Positions 1 through 8,517 of a stretch of DNA of 64,000 nucleotides are shown here, in pieces. A model generated the notes under the pieces. It worked only from the letters and a program-made list of their open reading frames with translations. It ran no database searches and was not told the DNA's origin. Source of the stretch: Flagellimonas meishanensis (GTDB taxonomy: Bacteria; Bacteroidota; Bacteroidia; Flavobacteriales; Flavobacteriaceae); the NCBI RefSeq assembly GCF_019880545.1, contig NZ_JAINVW010000001.1, positions 806,001-870,000 of the forward strand, read 5' to 3'. Made by a program: the position numbers and the translations under genes. Position 1 is the stretch's first letter; every line of letters starts with the position of its first letter.

Positions 1-11
1 AGGTCAATATT

Positions 12-938
12 TTAGTGGATAGCACTGTTCTCATTTCTGATTTTCTGCATCAATCTGTCACCGCCTTTTTGCAAAACCTCGTGTGCGCATTTGGCTCCAA
101 AACCGTCGATGGCAGATAGGGCGATGTCCTTTTTCACATCAAATTTTTGCTTTCCGTCCAGCGAAAACAGCACGCCTTCAAAATAAACCGATTGGTCTTT
201 TATTTGTGCCAAGGCTCCTATAGGTGCCGTACAGCCACCTTCAAGGGTGCGCAGGAACTCCCGTTCCACGGTAGTAGCCATCTCAGATTCTTTGTGGTTG
301 AGTTTTTTCAAGGCTTCCCTTGAATGGGAATCTTCCTTTTTCGCAACCACAACCATGGCACCTTGCGCGGGAGCTGGAATCATCCAATCCAGCAAAAGGG
401 CATCCTTGGGCATCAGTTTTATGCGTTCCAGCCCCGCCTGCGCGAAAATGGCACCGTTCCAATCACTTTCAATGAGTTTGATTAGCCTTGTATTTACATT
501 TCCTCTCAGGTCAACAACTTTGTGGTTTGGATATTTATGCAGCCATTGTGCTTTTCTTCGCAGACTTCCTGTGGCGATAGTGGCCGGGCGGGCGGATTTT
601 AAAAAATCCACGCCCTTGTGCACCAGAATATCGTATGCTATTGCACGCTCAAGTACTGCGGCCTGAACAATTCCTTTGGGTAATTGTGTGGGGACGTCTT
701 TCATGGAGTGCACGGCGATGTCTATTTGGCCCTTCAGCAGGGCAATATCCAAGGTTTTTGTGAAAATCCCAGTAATCCCAAGTTCATAAAGTGGCTTGTC
801 CAGCACCTGGTCTCCGGTAGATTTTATGGGAACCAAGGAAGTATCGTATCCCAAACCTTCGAGTTTTTCCTGTACCGTGTTTGCTTGCCATAGTGCCAAC
901 TCACTATCCCGGGTACCGATTCGTATGATCTTGCTCAT
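12..938 (-). CDS. hemC: Porphobilinogen deaminase (hydroxymethylbilane synthase)
   Basis: Cytosolic enzyme that joins four porphobilinogens into hydroxymethylbilane in heme synthesis. The 308-residue length is normal for the family. The N-terminal motif IRIGTRDSELALWQA, HSMKDVPT near residue 77 and LEGGCTAPIGALA near residue 232 are visible; Cys236 in the last should carry the dipyrromethane cofactor. The start codon overlaps the hemA stop as ATGA (935-938), so the two genes are probably translationally coupled, with hemA first. A later heme gene may follow beyond base 1 but is outside the window. Confidence 0.97.
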   Translation of the reverse strand: MSKIIRIGTRDSELALWQANTVQEKLEGLGYDTSLVPIKSTGDQVLDKPLYELGITGIFTKTLDIALLKGQIDIAVHSMKDVPTQLPKGIVQAAVLERAIAYDILVHKGVDFLKSARPATIATGSLRRKAQWLHKYPNHKVVDLRGNVNTRLIKLIESDWNGAIFAQAGLERIKLMPKDALLLDWMIPAPAQGAMVVVAKKEDSHSREALKKLNHKESEMATTVEREFLRTLEGGCTAPIGALAQIKDQSVYFEGVLFSLDGKQKFDVKKDIALSAIDGFGAKCAHEVLQKGGDRLMQKIRNENSAIH

Positions 939-2191
939 TTTGAATCGATTTCTAGCTGAAAGACTTTTTGGATGAGTTCCAAACTGTCCTCGGTATCAAC
1001 TTCGGAACTTTTCAGGTGGTTGGCAAACTGTTTGGTAATTTTTTGGATGATGCGCTCGGATATGATCTCTGCCTGATCTTGGTTGAAATCGGATATTTTT
1101 TTGGAGTGAAAGTCAATTTCCTCCTCCTTCATGGTCTTTAGTTTTTCTTTTAAGGCATTGATCACTGGAGCAAATTTTCTGGTTTCCAGCCATTTTAAAA
1201 AATCTTTTTTGACCTTTTCTATAATGGCCTCGGCCTTGGGGACATATTCTTTTCGTTTGGATAAGGTATCGTCCGTTATCTGCGAAAGCTGATCTAGATG
1301 CACCAATGAAATGTTCTCTAGATCCAGAACGTCATCCGATACATTTTTGGGCACGGAAAGATCAAGGATAAGTAGAGGCTTTTTGGTGTAGATCAGTGCC
1401 TTGGAAACTGTGGGCAACTGTGCACCAGTGGCCACTACAAGAATGTCGGTTTTCCTGATTTCGGTCTGAAGGTCACCATAATCCTTTACAGTCAAATGAA
1501 ATTTACCGGCAATATCTTCCGCCTTTTCCCTGGTTCTGTTTATTAGGGTGATATGTGAATTGTTGGAATGTTTGATAAGGTTTTCACACGTGTTTCTTCC
1601 TATTTTACCCGTTCCGAAAAGCAAGATGTTTTTTTCAGAAATGTTGGGGACATTGTCCAGGATATATTTGACCGACGCAAAAGCCACGGAGGTTGCCCCC
1701 GAGGATAATTCAGTTTCAGTTTTAATGCGCTTGCTTGCTTGGATCACCGCATTGCACAGACGTTCCATGAACGGGTTGGCCATATCGTGCTTCTTGGCAC
1801 GAAAGAACCCCTGTTTTATCTGGCTGATGATTTCAAAATCTCCCAATATTTGGCTGTCCAGACCGGTCCCTACCCTGAACAAGTGCGAAATGGCATCATG
1901 GTTTTTGTACACATAGGCCACATCCTGGAATTCTTCCACAGTTCCCAGAGTTTGGTCGCAGAGTAGCTTTATAAGTTGGTAGGGGTGTTGCGCAAAACCG
2001 TACAGTTCGGTACGGTTGCAGGTAGAAATGACCAAAAGGCCATCTATTCCAAGCACTTTGGCCTTTGCCATAATAAGGTCTATGGCAGGAACATCCAAAC
2101 TAAACTTCCCTCGCACCTCGGCATCTGCCTTCTTGTAACTCAGCCCAATGGCATAGAAGGAATTGTGTTTTGATATATGGTAACTCCTCAT
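935..2191 (-). CDS. hemA: Glutamyl-tRNA reductase
   Basis: Reduces glutamyl-tRNA to glutamate-1-semialdehyde, the first committed step of the C5 heme pathway. The active-site motif STCNRTELYG has its Cys at about residue 58, followed by the family's GATSVA segment, a Rossmann motif (LLFGTGKIGRNTCENL) and a C-terminal helical dimerisation region. The frame stays open to 2212, but I prefer the ATG at 2191 because the family-typical N-terminus (SKHNSFYAIGLSYKKADAEVRG) follows it closely. The gene is divergent from the AraC gene at 2402 and runs into hemC with a 4-base overlap. A possible -7 box (TATTTTTG on the minus strand, 2212-2219) lies just upstream. Confidence 0.96.
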   Translation of the reverse strand: MRSYHISKHNSFYAIGLSYKKADAEVRGKFSLDVPAIDLIMAKAKVLGIDGLLVISTCNRTELYGFAQHPYQLIKLLCDQTLGTVEEFQDVAYVYKNHDAISHLFRVGTGLDSQILGDFEIISQIKQGFFRAKKHDMANPFMERLCNAVIQASKRIKTETELSSGATSVAFASVKYILDNVPNISEKNILLFGTGKIGRNTCENLIKHSNNSHITLINRTREKAEDIAGKFHLTVKDYGDLQTEIRKTDILVVATGAQLPTVSKALIYTKKPLLILDLSVPKNVSDDVLDLENISLVHLDQLSQITDDTLSKRKEYVPKAEAIIEKVKKDFLKWLETRKFAPVINALKEKLKTMKEEEIDFHSKKISDFNQDQAEIISERIIQKITKQFANHLKSSEVDTEDSLELIQKVFQLEIDSK

Positions 2192-2211
2192 AAAAGGATT
2201 AAATCGCAGCA

Positions 2212-2219
2212 CAAAAATA
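2212..2219 (-). promoter_or_regulatory. Possible -7 box for hemAC
   Basis: On the minus strand this reads TATTTTTG, matching the Bacteroidota -7 element TAnnTTTG, about 20 bases before the chosen hemA start. No clear TTTG lies 17-23 bases upstream of it, so it is only a half-match. Confidence 0.3.
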
Positions 2220-2326
2220 GGAGTGTTATTGATGAAAAAATAACGCTAGGGGAACTATGTCCCAAATGTCTCTGCCTTTTCCATGCACATGATATAAAAA
2301 AACTTCAGAAGCATTGATTTTATTAC

Positions 2327-2334
2327 TAACTTTG
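2327..2334 (+). promoter_or_regulatory. Possible -7 box for the AraC gene
   Basis: TAACTTTG matches TAnnTTTG and lies 67 bases before the AraC start at 2402. I see no matching -33 TTTG at the right distance. The 3' part of the 210-base divergent hemA/AraC gap is A+T-rich, with a short inverted element (TTTAGAGTCATTCTAAA) at 2352-2368. Confidence 0.35.
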
Positions 2335-2401
2335 ATGTAATATAAATTTATTTAGAGTCATTCTAAATTGAAATTTTAATTTCATTTAATCAAGTTTAGC
2401 C

Positions 2402-3280
2402 ATGGAAAATGTCGCCAAAGGTTCGTTTGATGAAATTCTGGTGGATGATGGGTTCTTTATCCTTAAAATTCAGAACGACACAAGGGAACCAAAAGAAATT
2501 GAAAGGGAAATTGACAGTTCCCACATCCAGTTTCATTTTTGCCTGAAAGGCAGGTCCAAGTTCAATTTTAATCAAGGGAACTACCATTTGGAAGTAACCG
2601 AGGAAAACTCATTGCTGCTTTATAACACCCAAAAAGATTTGCCGCTGCACCTAATGGTATACCCAAATTCTTGGCTGTTGTCCGTTGTAATGACCATCCG
2701 TATGTTCCATTCCCTTTTTTCCAAGGAAGCGGATTACATTCCCTTTTTAAGCAGTGACAATAAGGAAAAAAAATACTACGCACAAGAAATGGTGTCTCCT
2801 GCCATAGCTGTGGTCCTAAGTCAACTTATGAATTACAACCTTCACCCTTCAGTAAAACAACTGTACGTTAAAGGCAAGGTGTACGAGCTGGTTTCCCTTT
2901 ATTTCAACAAAACGGAAGAAGCAGACCTCGAACAATGCCCATACCTGGCGGACGAGGACAATGTGAGGCGCATTAAGATGGCCAAGGAAATCATGATTTC
3001 CAGGATGGTAGAACCTCCAACCTTGACCGAACTTTCAGAGGAAATAGGATTGAGCCTAAGAAAACTTAAAGAGGGTTTCAAACAGATTTATGGCGATTCC
3101 GTCTACGGGTTTTTGTTCGATTACAAAATGGAGTACGCCCGCAAAATGCTCGAAACAGGAAAGCACAATGTCAATGAGGTAGGACTTAAAGTGGGATATA
3201 GCACCGCGAGCCATTTTATAGCCTCCTTCAAAAAGAAATATGGCACCACCCCCAAAAAATATTTAACTTCAAATGCTTAA
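2402..3280 (+). CDS. AraC-family transcriptional regulator
   Basis: A 292-residue protein with an N-terminal sensing half without transmembrane segments and a C-terminal double helix-turn-helix AraC domain (about residues 190-288). The domain ends in the typical segment VGLKVGYSTASHFIASFKKKYG followed by TPKKYL. It is transcribed away from hemA, an arrangement I associate with flavobacterial heme loci, so it may sense a heme or iron signal and control hemAC; this is inference. Its stop overlaps the ThuA-like ORF (ATG at 3273), so it may also be the first gene of an operon with the two sugar genes that follow. Confidence 0.92.
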   Translation: MENVAKGSFDEILVDDGFFILKIQNDTREPKEIEREIDSSHIQFHFCLKGRSKFNFNQGNYHLEVTEENSLLLYNTQKDLPLHLMVYPNSWLLSVVMTIRMFHSLFSKEADYIPFLSSDNKEKKYYAQEMVSPAIAVVLSQLMNYNLHPSVKQLYVKGKVYELVSLYFNKTEEADLEQCPYLADEDNVRRIKMAKEIMISRMVEPPTLTELSEEIGLSLRKLKEGFKQIYGDSVYGFLFDYKMEYARKMLETGKHNVNEVGLKVGYSTASHFIASFKKKYGTTPKKYLTSNA

Positions 3281-4055
3281 AACCGACAGAATGAAAATGA
3301 TTGTTCCATCCATAATTTGGATTGTCTGCGCTATTTTTCAGTTAAGTGCACAAGAAAATTCATTACCCAACCAAAACGACAGTATAAAAATGCCCGAACT
3401 CGTACTGGTTTTTACAAAAACCACGGGCTACCGACATACATCCATTGAAAAAGGGGTGCGAACCTTAAGGGAATTGGGTCGGGCAAACAGATTTGTAGTG
3501 CTACAAACAGATGCGGGAGAAGACTTCACCAATGAAAACCTCAAAAATTACAAGTTGGTCGTTTTCTTGAGCACCACTTTGGATGTATTGGACGATGCGC
3601 AACAAAGGGCTTTTGAAAACTACATCAAGAATGGAGGGGCTTTTTTGGGAATCCATGCAGCTGCCGATACCGAATATGATTGGCCGTGGTACGGCAAATT
3701 GGTGGGAGGCTATTTTGAAAGTCACCCCAACAACCCCAATGTGCTGGAAGCAAAAATCGATGTCCTGCGTAAAGACCATGCCTCCACGGCCCATTTAAAC
3801 GATGAATGGTCCAGAAGTGACGAGTGGTACAACTATAAAGACTTGAATCCCAATGTCACGGTCCTACTCAATTTGGACGAAAACAGTTATTCCGGAGGAA
3901 CCAATGGCACAAGCCATCCCATAGCCTGGTACCACAAATTTGATGGAGGCAGGACCTATTACACTGGAGGAGGGCATACGGAAGCCTCTTTTGATGAGCC
4001 TGCGTTTCGGCAGCATCTCCTGGGAGCAATTGAATGGTGTTTAAAAAGAAATTAA
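3273..4055 (+). CDS. ThuA-like domain protein, secreted
   Basis: A 260-residue exported protein with a single ThuA-like domain (trehalose-utilisation family, a class I glutamine amidotransferase-like fold). After a hydrophobic signal peptide ending near LSAQ come TTGYRHTSIEKGV, NGGAFLGIHAAADTEYDW, a histidine-rich HAS/HLN segment and the C-terminal GRTYYTGGGHTEASF, all typical of the family. The ATG at 3273 overlaps the AraC stop by 8 bases; the ATG at 3291 gives a cleaner signal peptide and may be the real start. The family sits with sugar oxidoreductases and glycosidases, but its reaction is not firmly established. Confidence 0.88.
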   Translation: MLKTDRMKMIVPSIIWIVCAIFQLSAQENSLPNQNDSIKMPELVLVFTKTTGYRHTSIEKGVRTLRELGRANRFVVLQTDAGEDFTNENLKNYKLVVFLSTTLDVLDDAQQRAFENYIKNGGAFLGIHAAADTEYDWPWYGKLVGGYFESHPNNPNVLEAKIDVLRKDHASTAHLNDEWSRSDEWYNYKDLNPNVTVLLNLDENSYSGGTNGTSHPIAWYHKFDGGRTYYTGGGHTEASFDEPAFRQHLLGAIEWCLKRN

Positions 4056-4065
4056 ATCCAATATT

Positions 4066-5445
4066 ATGGAACGAAGAGATTTTTATAAGACCTTGGGCTT
4101 GGCAACCTTGGGAAGTACTGTGGCTATAAGCTGCAAGGATGGTATTTCAGAAGAAGTTAAGTCCGCAACGCCTCTAGGCTTTCAAGTGACCCCAGAACTG
4201 AGCGAAAGAATGTATGCCAAGGCGTTGGAGATTACCAAGAGCAAGGTCCGGGGCGGGGATAGCGAAACTTTTTTCAAGAAACCCTTTGTTGATGCTGCCT
4301 TTTCAGATAACATATTTCTTTGGGACTCCTGTTTCATAGCTTGCTTTGCCAAATATCATATGGATGAATTGCCAGTGTATCAGGCGTTGGACAATTTCTA
4401 TGAAAGGATGGAAGAAGATGGCTACATCTGTCGGGAATACCGAAAAGATGGCAGACCACTTTGGTCCAAGGAACACCCGGTGTCAATAAACCCACCTTTG
4501 TTGGGTTTGGCCGAGACGGAGATTTACAACTTGAAGCAAGACAAGGATAGATTGCGCTACGCCTATCCCTTTCTAAAGAAAAATTTTGAGTTTTTGGTGA
4601 ATACCTACCAAGGTGAGGACAAGCTTTTTTGGGGAGATACCCTTGGCATGGGCATGGACAACATACCCCGCTCGCCCCGAAACTGGACCACAGACGAAGG
4701 CAATGGCATGACCCATCATGAATTGGGTGACAAACTTGGAAAAATGGGCGGTTCCACGGCGGAGGAAAGACTAAACATGTTCATTGCGGATTATGTGGAA
4801 ACCTTACAGGGCGTTTGGAACAAACAGGGCAGATTGGTTGATTTCACCGCGCAAATGGCCATGCTTTCCAAGCAATTGCATTTCATTGCCAAGGAAATAG
4901 GTCGAACCGAGGACCTTGGGCAGTATGCTGCCTTTCATCAAGAAGTAAAAGAAGCACTGAACCAACTTTGCTGGGACGACCAAGATGCTTTTTATTATGA
5001 TTTGGGTTATGGCAAGCAAATCAAAAGAAAGCATATCGGCATGTACTGGACCCTGCTGGGCGAATTGGTTCCGGAGGATAAGTTAGATGCCTTTGTCGCC
5101 CATTTGACAAATCAAGATGAGTTTTATCGAAAAATTCCACTCCCCGCACTTTCGGCTGATGATCCTGATTACAAAGGTTGGGGCGATTATTGGTTGGGGG
5201 GCGTTTGGGCACCTACCTCTTATATGGTTTTAAAAGGGCTGAGTGTAGTAGGAAAGGATGACTTGGCACAAGACTTGGCCGAAAAGACCTATTCGGCTAT
5301 TGCCGAGGTGTTTGATGCCACGGATACCTTTTGGGAAAACTATGCTCCCGATTTAATATCCTATGGGATGCCTGCCAAGAAAGATTTTTGTGGGTGGACC
5401 GGGCTGGTTCCGATTGCCATGTATCACGAATACATCAAAACGTAG
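4066..5445 (+). CDS. MGH1-like (alpha/alpha)6 glycoside hydrolase, exported lipoprotein
   Basis: A 459-residue protein starting MERRDFYKTLGLATLG, a twin-arginine signal with a lipobox ending at AISC, so probably anchored in the periplasm or at the cell surface. The body resembles the trehalase / mannosylglycerate hydrolase-like (alpha/alpha)6 barrel: DNIFLWDSCFIACFAKYH near the start, a TAQMAMLSKQLHFIAKEIG helix, and WGDYWLGGVWAPTSYMVLKGL near the end. The substrate cannot be read from the sequence; trehalose-like or glucosyl compounds are plausible. It lies 10 bases after the ThuA-like gene and its 3' end overlaps the convergent DUF1460 gene by 11 bases. Confidence 0.8.
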   Translation: MERRDFYKTLGLATLGSTVAISCKDGISEEVKSATPLGFQVTPELSERMYAKALEITKSKVRGGDSETFFKKPFVDAAFSDNIFLWDSCFIACFAKYHMDELPVYQALDNFYERMEEDGYICREYRKDGRPLWSKEHPVSINPPLLGLAETEIYNLKQDKDRLRYAYPFLKKNFEFLVNTYQGEDKLFWGDTLGMGMDNIPRSPRNWTTDEGNGMTHHELGDKLGKMGGSTAEERLNMFIADYVETLQGVWNKQGRLVDFTAQMAMLSKQLHFIAKEIGRTEDLGQYAAFHQEVKEALNQLCWDDQDAFYYDLGYGKQIKRKHIGMYWTLLGELVPEDKLDAFVAHLTNQDEFYRKIPLPALSADDPDYKGWGDYWLGGVWAPTSYMVLKGLSVVGKDDLAQDLAEKTYSAIAEVFDATDTFWENYAPDLISYGMPAKKDFCGWTGLVPIAMYHEYIKT

Positions 5446-6280
5446 GGCGAGCTACAATAATTCCAATATTGCTTTTGATGCCCTTCAAATAGTCGGCCAA
5501 GGGTTCTTCCGTTATTTCCACTTCGCCATTTTTGCTGGAAGCGTGCAAAAGATGCAATCTCCCCTTATGTTGGATTGCAATTCCTGTATGGGTAACATCC
5601 AATCCTTTTATGGATGTTGCAAGTGCAATTATATCTCCGGAATAAATTAAATGTTCTTGTTTTTCAATTTGGTCCTTGGGCAAAATACAGAGTGTTTCTT
5701 CCGCCAGCTCCCTTTCCACTGCTTGCATTGCGGTAAAGTTGGCATCATTGGCCAAAAAGGGATATAAATTTCGGTGTGTTCCCATAAAGTTGATGGCTTT
5801 TTTCAACTCAGTTCCGCCCAGCTCAGAGGTTATGTCTCGTACAATACCCTTTTTCTCATTGTTTCGAATCCAATCCGTAAAATAATGTAAACGAGAGGGA
5901 TAGCCATCCAAATTCCCATCACGATACCGAATGGTTTTTAAATTTTCCGTGAAATGGCTGAACGAACCTTCTTCCTGTTTCAATGTTAGCGCAAAGGCCA
6001 GCACATTTTCCACAAAAGTGGTACAATCAAGCCCCCCAAAATTAATCACCAAGGTTTCGGTTTCGCCCACTTCCAAGGTTTTTTCAACATAGGGAGTTCC
6101 CATGAATGATTTCCCCAATTGGATTATCATATCTCCCAAACTGGAAGTGTTGATTTTTTCTAGAGTTTTCATTTTTGCCCCAAATCGAACACTGTCCTCT
6201 GGGGAGCAGGTGATATGTTGACCGTTCACAAATACCGCCCAAAGCAAACAAATAAGGATACTCCTATTTTTCATTTTCAT
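5435..6280 (-). CDS. DUF1460 amidase-like protein, secreted
   Basis: A secreted member of the DUF1460 family (NlpC/P60-like fold; N-acetylmuramoyl-L-alanine amidase-like), expected to act on peptidoglycan. The likely catalytic Cys is in VINFGGLDCTTFVENVLAF, the segment GYPSRLHYFTDWIRNN carries a conserved His, and THTGIAIQHKGRLHLLHASS carries a further His near the end. The frame opens at 6349, but a signal peptide begins at the Met codons at 6280 or 6274, so I start there. That start lies inside the end of the MscS gene, so the two are probably co-transcribed. Confidence 0.82.
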   Translation of the reverse strand: MKMKNRSILICLLWAVFVNGQHITCSPEDSVRFGAKMKTLEKINTSSLGDMIIQLGKSFMGTPYVEKTLEVGETETLVINFGGLDCTTFVENVLAFALTLKQEEGSFSHFTENLKTIRYRDGNLDGYPSRLHYFTDWIRNNEKKGIVRDITSELGGTELKKAINFMGTHRNLYPFLANDANFTAMQAVERELAEETLCILPKDQIEKQEHLIYSGDIIALATSIKGLDVTHTGIAIQHKGRLHLLHASSKNGEVEITEEPLADYLKGIKSNIGIIVARPTF

Positions 6281-7331
6281 CTCCAACTTGCTGTAACATA
6301 ACCCTGGTCCTTGCAATGCTTTCAGGATAGTTTTTTTGAAGGAATTCAATCAATTTTTCCCGCACGTGTACGCGAAGCTCCCAGGCCGTTGGGGAATCTT
6401 TGGCACTCATCAAGGCCCTAATCTCAACATGGGTGGGCTTGGAATCGGTAACCTGTAATACATTCACCTCGCCATCCCAATGTTCCGTATTTTCAAGTAT
6501 CCTTGTCAACTCCTTTCGCAATGCATCAAACGGGACCATATAATCCACATACAGAAAAACGGTGCCCATGATATCCGCTGAGGTTTTTGTCCAATTTTGA
6601 AAAGGTTTGTCAATAAAATAGGGCGTGGGTACAATCAATCTCCTCTTGTCCCAAATACGCACCACCACATAGGTCAAGGTTATTTCCTCAATGCGGCCCC
6701 ATTCACTTTCCACAATAACCACATCATCCAACTTAATGGGTTGGGCAATCGCTATTTGAATGCCCGCCAAAATGGTCCCGATAAACTTTTGTGCAGAAAA
6801 CCCAATGATGATACCCGCAACCCCTGCTGAAGCAAAAATGCTGATACCAACTTCACGAATTTCCTGAAAGCTCATCAACGCCAAGCCAATCGCGAGGACA
6901 ATTACAACAAAAATGATGATGCGCTCCAAAATGGTAAACTGGGTATAGATCTTCCGTGCTTTCAGATTGTCGGTTTCACCGACATCGTAATTCCTTAAAA
7001 TAATTTCTTTGGCAATCGTTAGGACCCTTATCACCAACCAGGTCATGGCAAAAATGAAAAGCAAAGTGCTCGCCTTTCGGAACCAAAGCGTATAGTCTTC
7101 CAGGTTCAATAGGTCCCTCAGGGCATTCATCCGTAGGATGATAGATAGGAAAATCAGTACCAAGGATGGCGCCAATTTCCGGAAAGACCCATCAGGGAGC
7201 AAGTATTTTGGATTTTTGCCCAGACGTTTCAAAAGAAATGAGATCATCCAATACAAAAAAACCAGAACGGCAAGGGCAATTCCCAAGTATAGAAGGGATT
7301 CCTTGGAAACGTTTTCATAGAAGCTGTCCAT
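6264..7331 (-). CDS. MscS-family mechanosensitive ion channel
   Basis: A 355-residue inner-membrane protein of the small-conductance mechanosensitive channel family. There are about five hydrophobic segments, then the MscS pore-lining region rich in Gly and Ala (VGISIFASAGVAGIIIG) and the beta domain (IKLDDVVIVESEWGRIEEI, then VVVRIWDKRRLIVPTPYF). The chosen ATG is the only usual start. The frame stays open upstream for 35 codons that encode another hydrophobic stretch but contain no ATG, GTG or TTG (see findings). It overlaps the downstream DUF1460 gene by about 17 bases. Confidence 0.92.
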   Translation of the reverse strand: MDSFYENVSKESLLYLGIALAVLVFLYWMISFLLKRLGKNPKYLLPDGSFRKLAPSLVLIFLSIILRMNALRDLLNLEDYTLWFRKASTLLFIFAMTWLVIRVLTIAKEIILRNYDVGETDNLKARKIYTQFTILERIIIFVVIVLAIGLALMSFQEIREVGISIFASAGVAGIIIGFSAQKFIGTILAGIQIAIAQPIKLDDVVIVESEWGRIEEITLTYVVVRIWDKRRLIVPTPYFIDKPFQNWTKTSADIMGTVFLYVDYMVPFDALRKELTRILENTEHWDGEVNVLQVTDSKPTHVEIRALMSAKDSPTAWELRVHVREKLIEFLQKNYPESIARTRVMLQQVGDENEK

Positions 7332-7482
7332 AGAAACAAAAATAAGGTAGAAAAGTATACCAAGGGAAAGGGCAATGCCAATTCTGAATTGAAATTCATT
7401 ATCTATCCATAAGAAAGTAATTTGTGCGGAAAAATGTTAAATGGGTGCCATGTCGTATTTTTGAAGCTTAAAAGAAATAGCC

Positions 7483-8517
7483 GTGCCAAAAGGAGTTCTA
7501 TTGATCAATTTGGGTTCGCCAGACAGCCCAACCCCAAAAGATGTAAAACCATACCTGGATGAATTTTTGATGGATGAGCGGGTAATCGATGTCAATCCCA
7601 TTCTTAGAAACATCATTGTAAGGGGGATTATCCTGAACACCCGACCCAAGCGCTCGGCAAAAGCTTATGCCAAGATTTGGCGGGAGGAGGGCTCTCCGCT
7701 CATCATTATTTCTGAAAGATTTACCGAAAAAGTGCGTCAACAGACTAATATTCCAGTTGCATTGGGGATGCGGTATGGCTCCATGAGCATCAAAAACGCT
7801 TTGCAGCAATTGAATGACCAAGGGGTGGACGATGCACTTTTGGTCCCCTTGTATCCACATTACGCCATGTCGTCCTACGAGACTGTGGTGGTAAAGGCGA
7901 TGGAAGATCAGGAGAATCATTTTCCAGAAATGAAATTGACCACCCTTCCTGCTTTTTATCATAATGCGGATTACATAAAGGTACTTTCCAAAAGCATCAA
8001 AGAAGGCTTGGTTGACTTCGACTACGATCACATCCTATTTTCGTATCATGGGATACCCGAAAGGCACATAAGAAAATCCGACCCAACAAAATTCCACTGC
8101 AAAATTGATGGGAAATGCTGCTCAACCAATTCCGTGGCGCACCATACTTGCTATCGCCACCAATGCTATGCCACAACAGAACTGGTAAAAAAGGAGCTGG
8201 GACTTGACCCAAAAAAAATCAGCACATCCTTCCAATCCAGACTCGGAAGCGACCCTTGGTTGCAACCTTTCACTGATAAGGAATTTGAACGACTGGCCGA
8301 GGAAGGGATAAAAAAATTAGCCGTGATAACCCCTGCCTTTGTGAGCGATTGTTTGGAAACTTTGGAAGAAATCGCCATGGAAGGCAAGGAAGAGTTTCAA
8401 GAAGCGGGTGGAGTGGATTTCATTCACATTCCGTGTTTAAATGACCGTGACGATTGGGCAGCTTTAATGTCGCAATGGATCAAAGATTGGCAGACTGAAG
8501 AAAAACTGCCAGTGTAA
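7483..8517 (+). CDS. hemH: Ferrochelatase
   Basis: Inserts Fe2+ into protoporphyrin IX, the last step of protoheme synthesis. The N-terminus KGVLLINLGSPDSPT, the catalytic-His segment ILFSYHGIPERHIR near residue 185 and the SRLGSDPWLQPFTD segment near residue 250 are characteristic. The start is GTG: the frame has an in-frame TGA at 7462 and no ATG, GTG or TTG codon before 7483. The stop codon is followed at once by the ATG of the MATE gene (8518), so the two are almost certainly in one operon. A Cys-rich stretch near residue 210 (CKIDGKCCSTNSVAHHTC) is noteworthy and could bind a metal. Confidence 0.96.
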   Translation: MPKGVLLINLGSPDSPTPKDVKPYLDEFLMDERVIDVNPILRNIIVRGIILNTRPKRSAKAYAKIWREEGSPLIIISERFTEKVRQQTNIPVALGMRYGSMSIKNALQQLNDQGVDDALLVPLYPHYAMSSYETVVVKAMEDQENHFPEMKLTTLPAFYHNADYIKVLSKSIKEGLVDFDYDHILFSYHGIPERHIRKSDPTKFHCKIDGKCCSTNSVAHHTCYRHQCYATTELVKKELGLDPKKISTSFQSRLGSDPWLQPFTDKEFERLAEEGIKKLAVITPAFVSDCLETLEEIAMEGKEEFQEAGGVDFIHIPCLNDRDDWAALMSQWIKDWQTEEKLPV

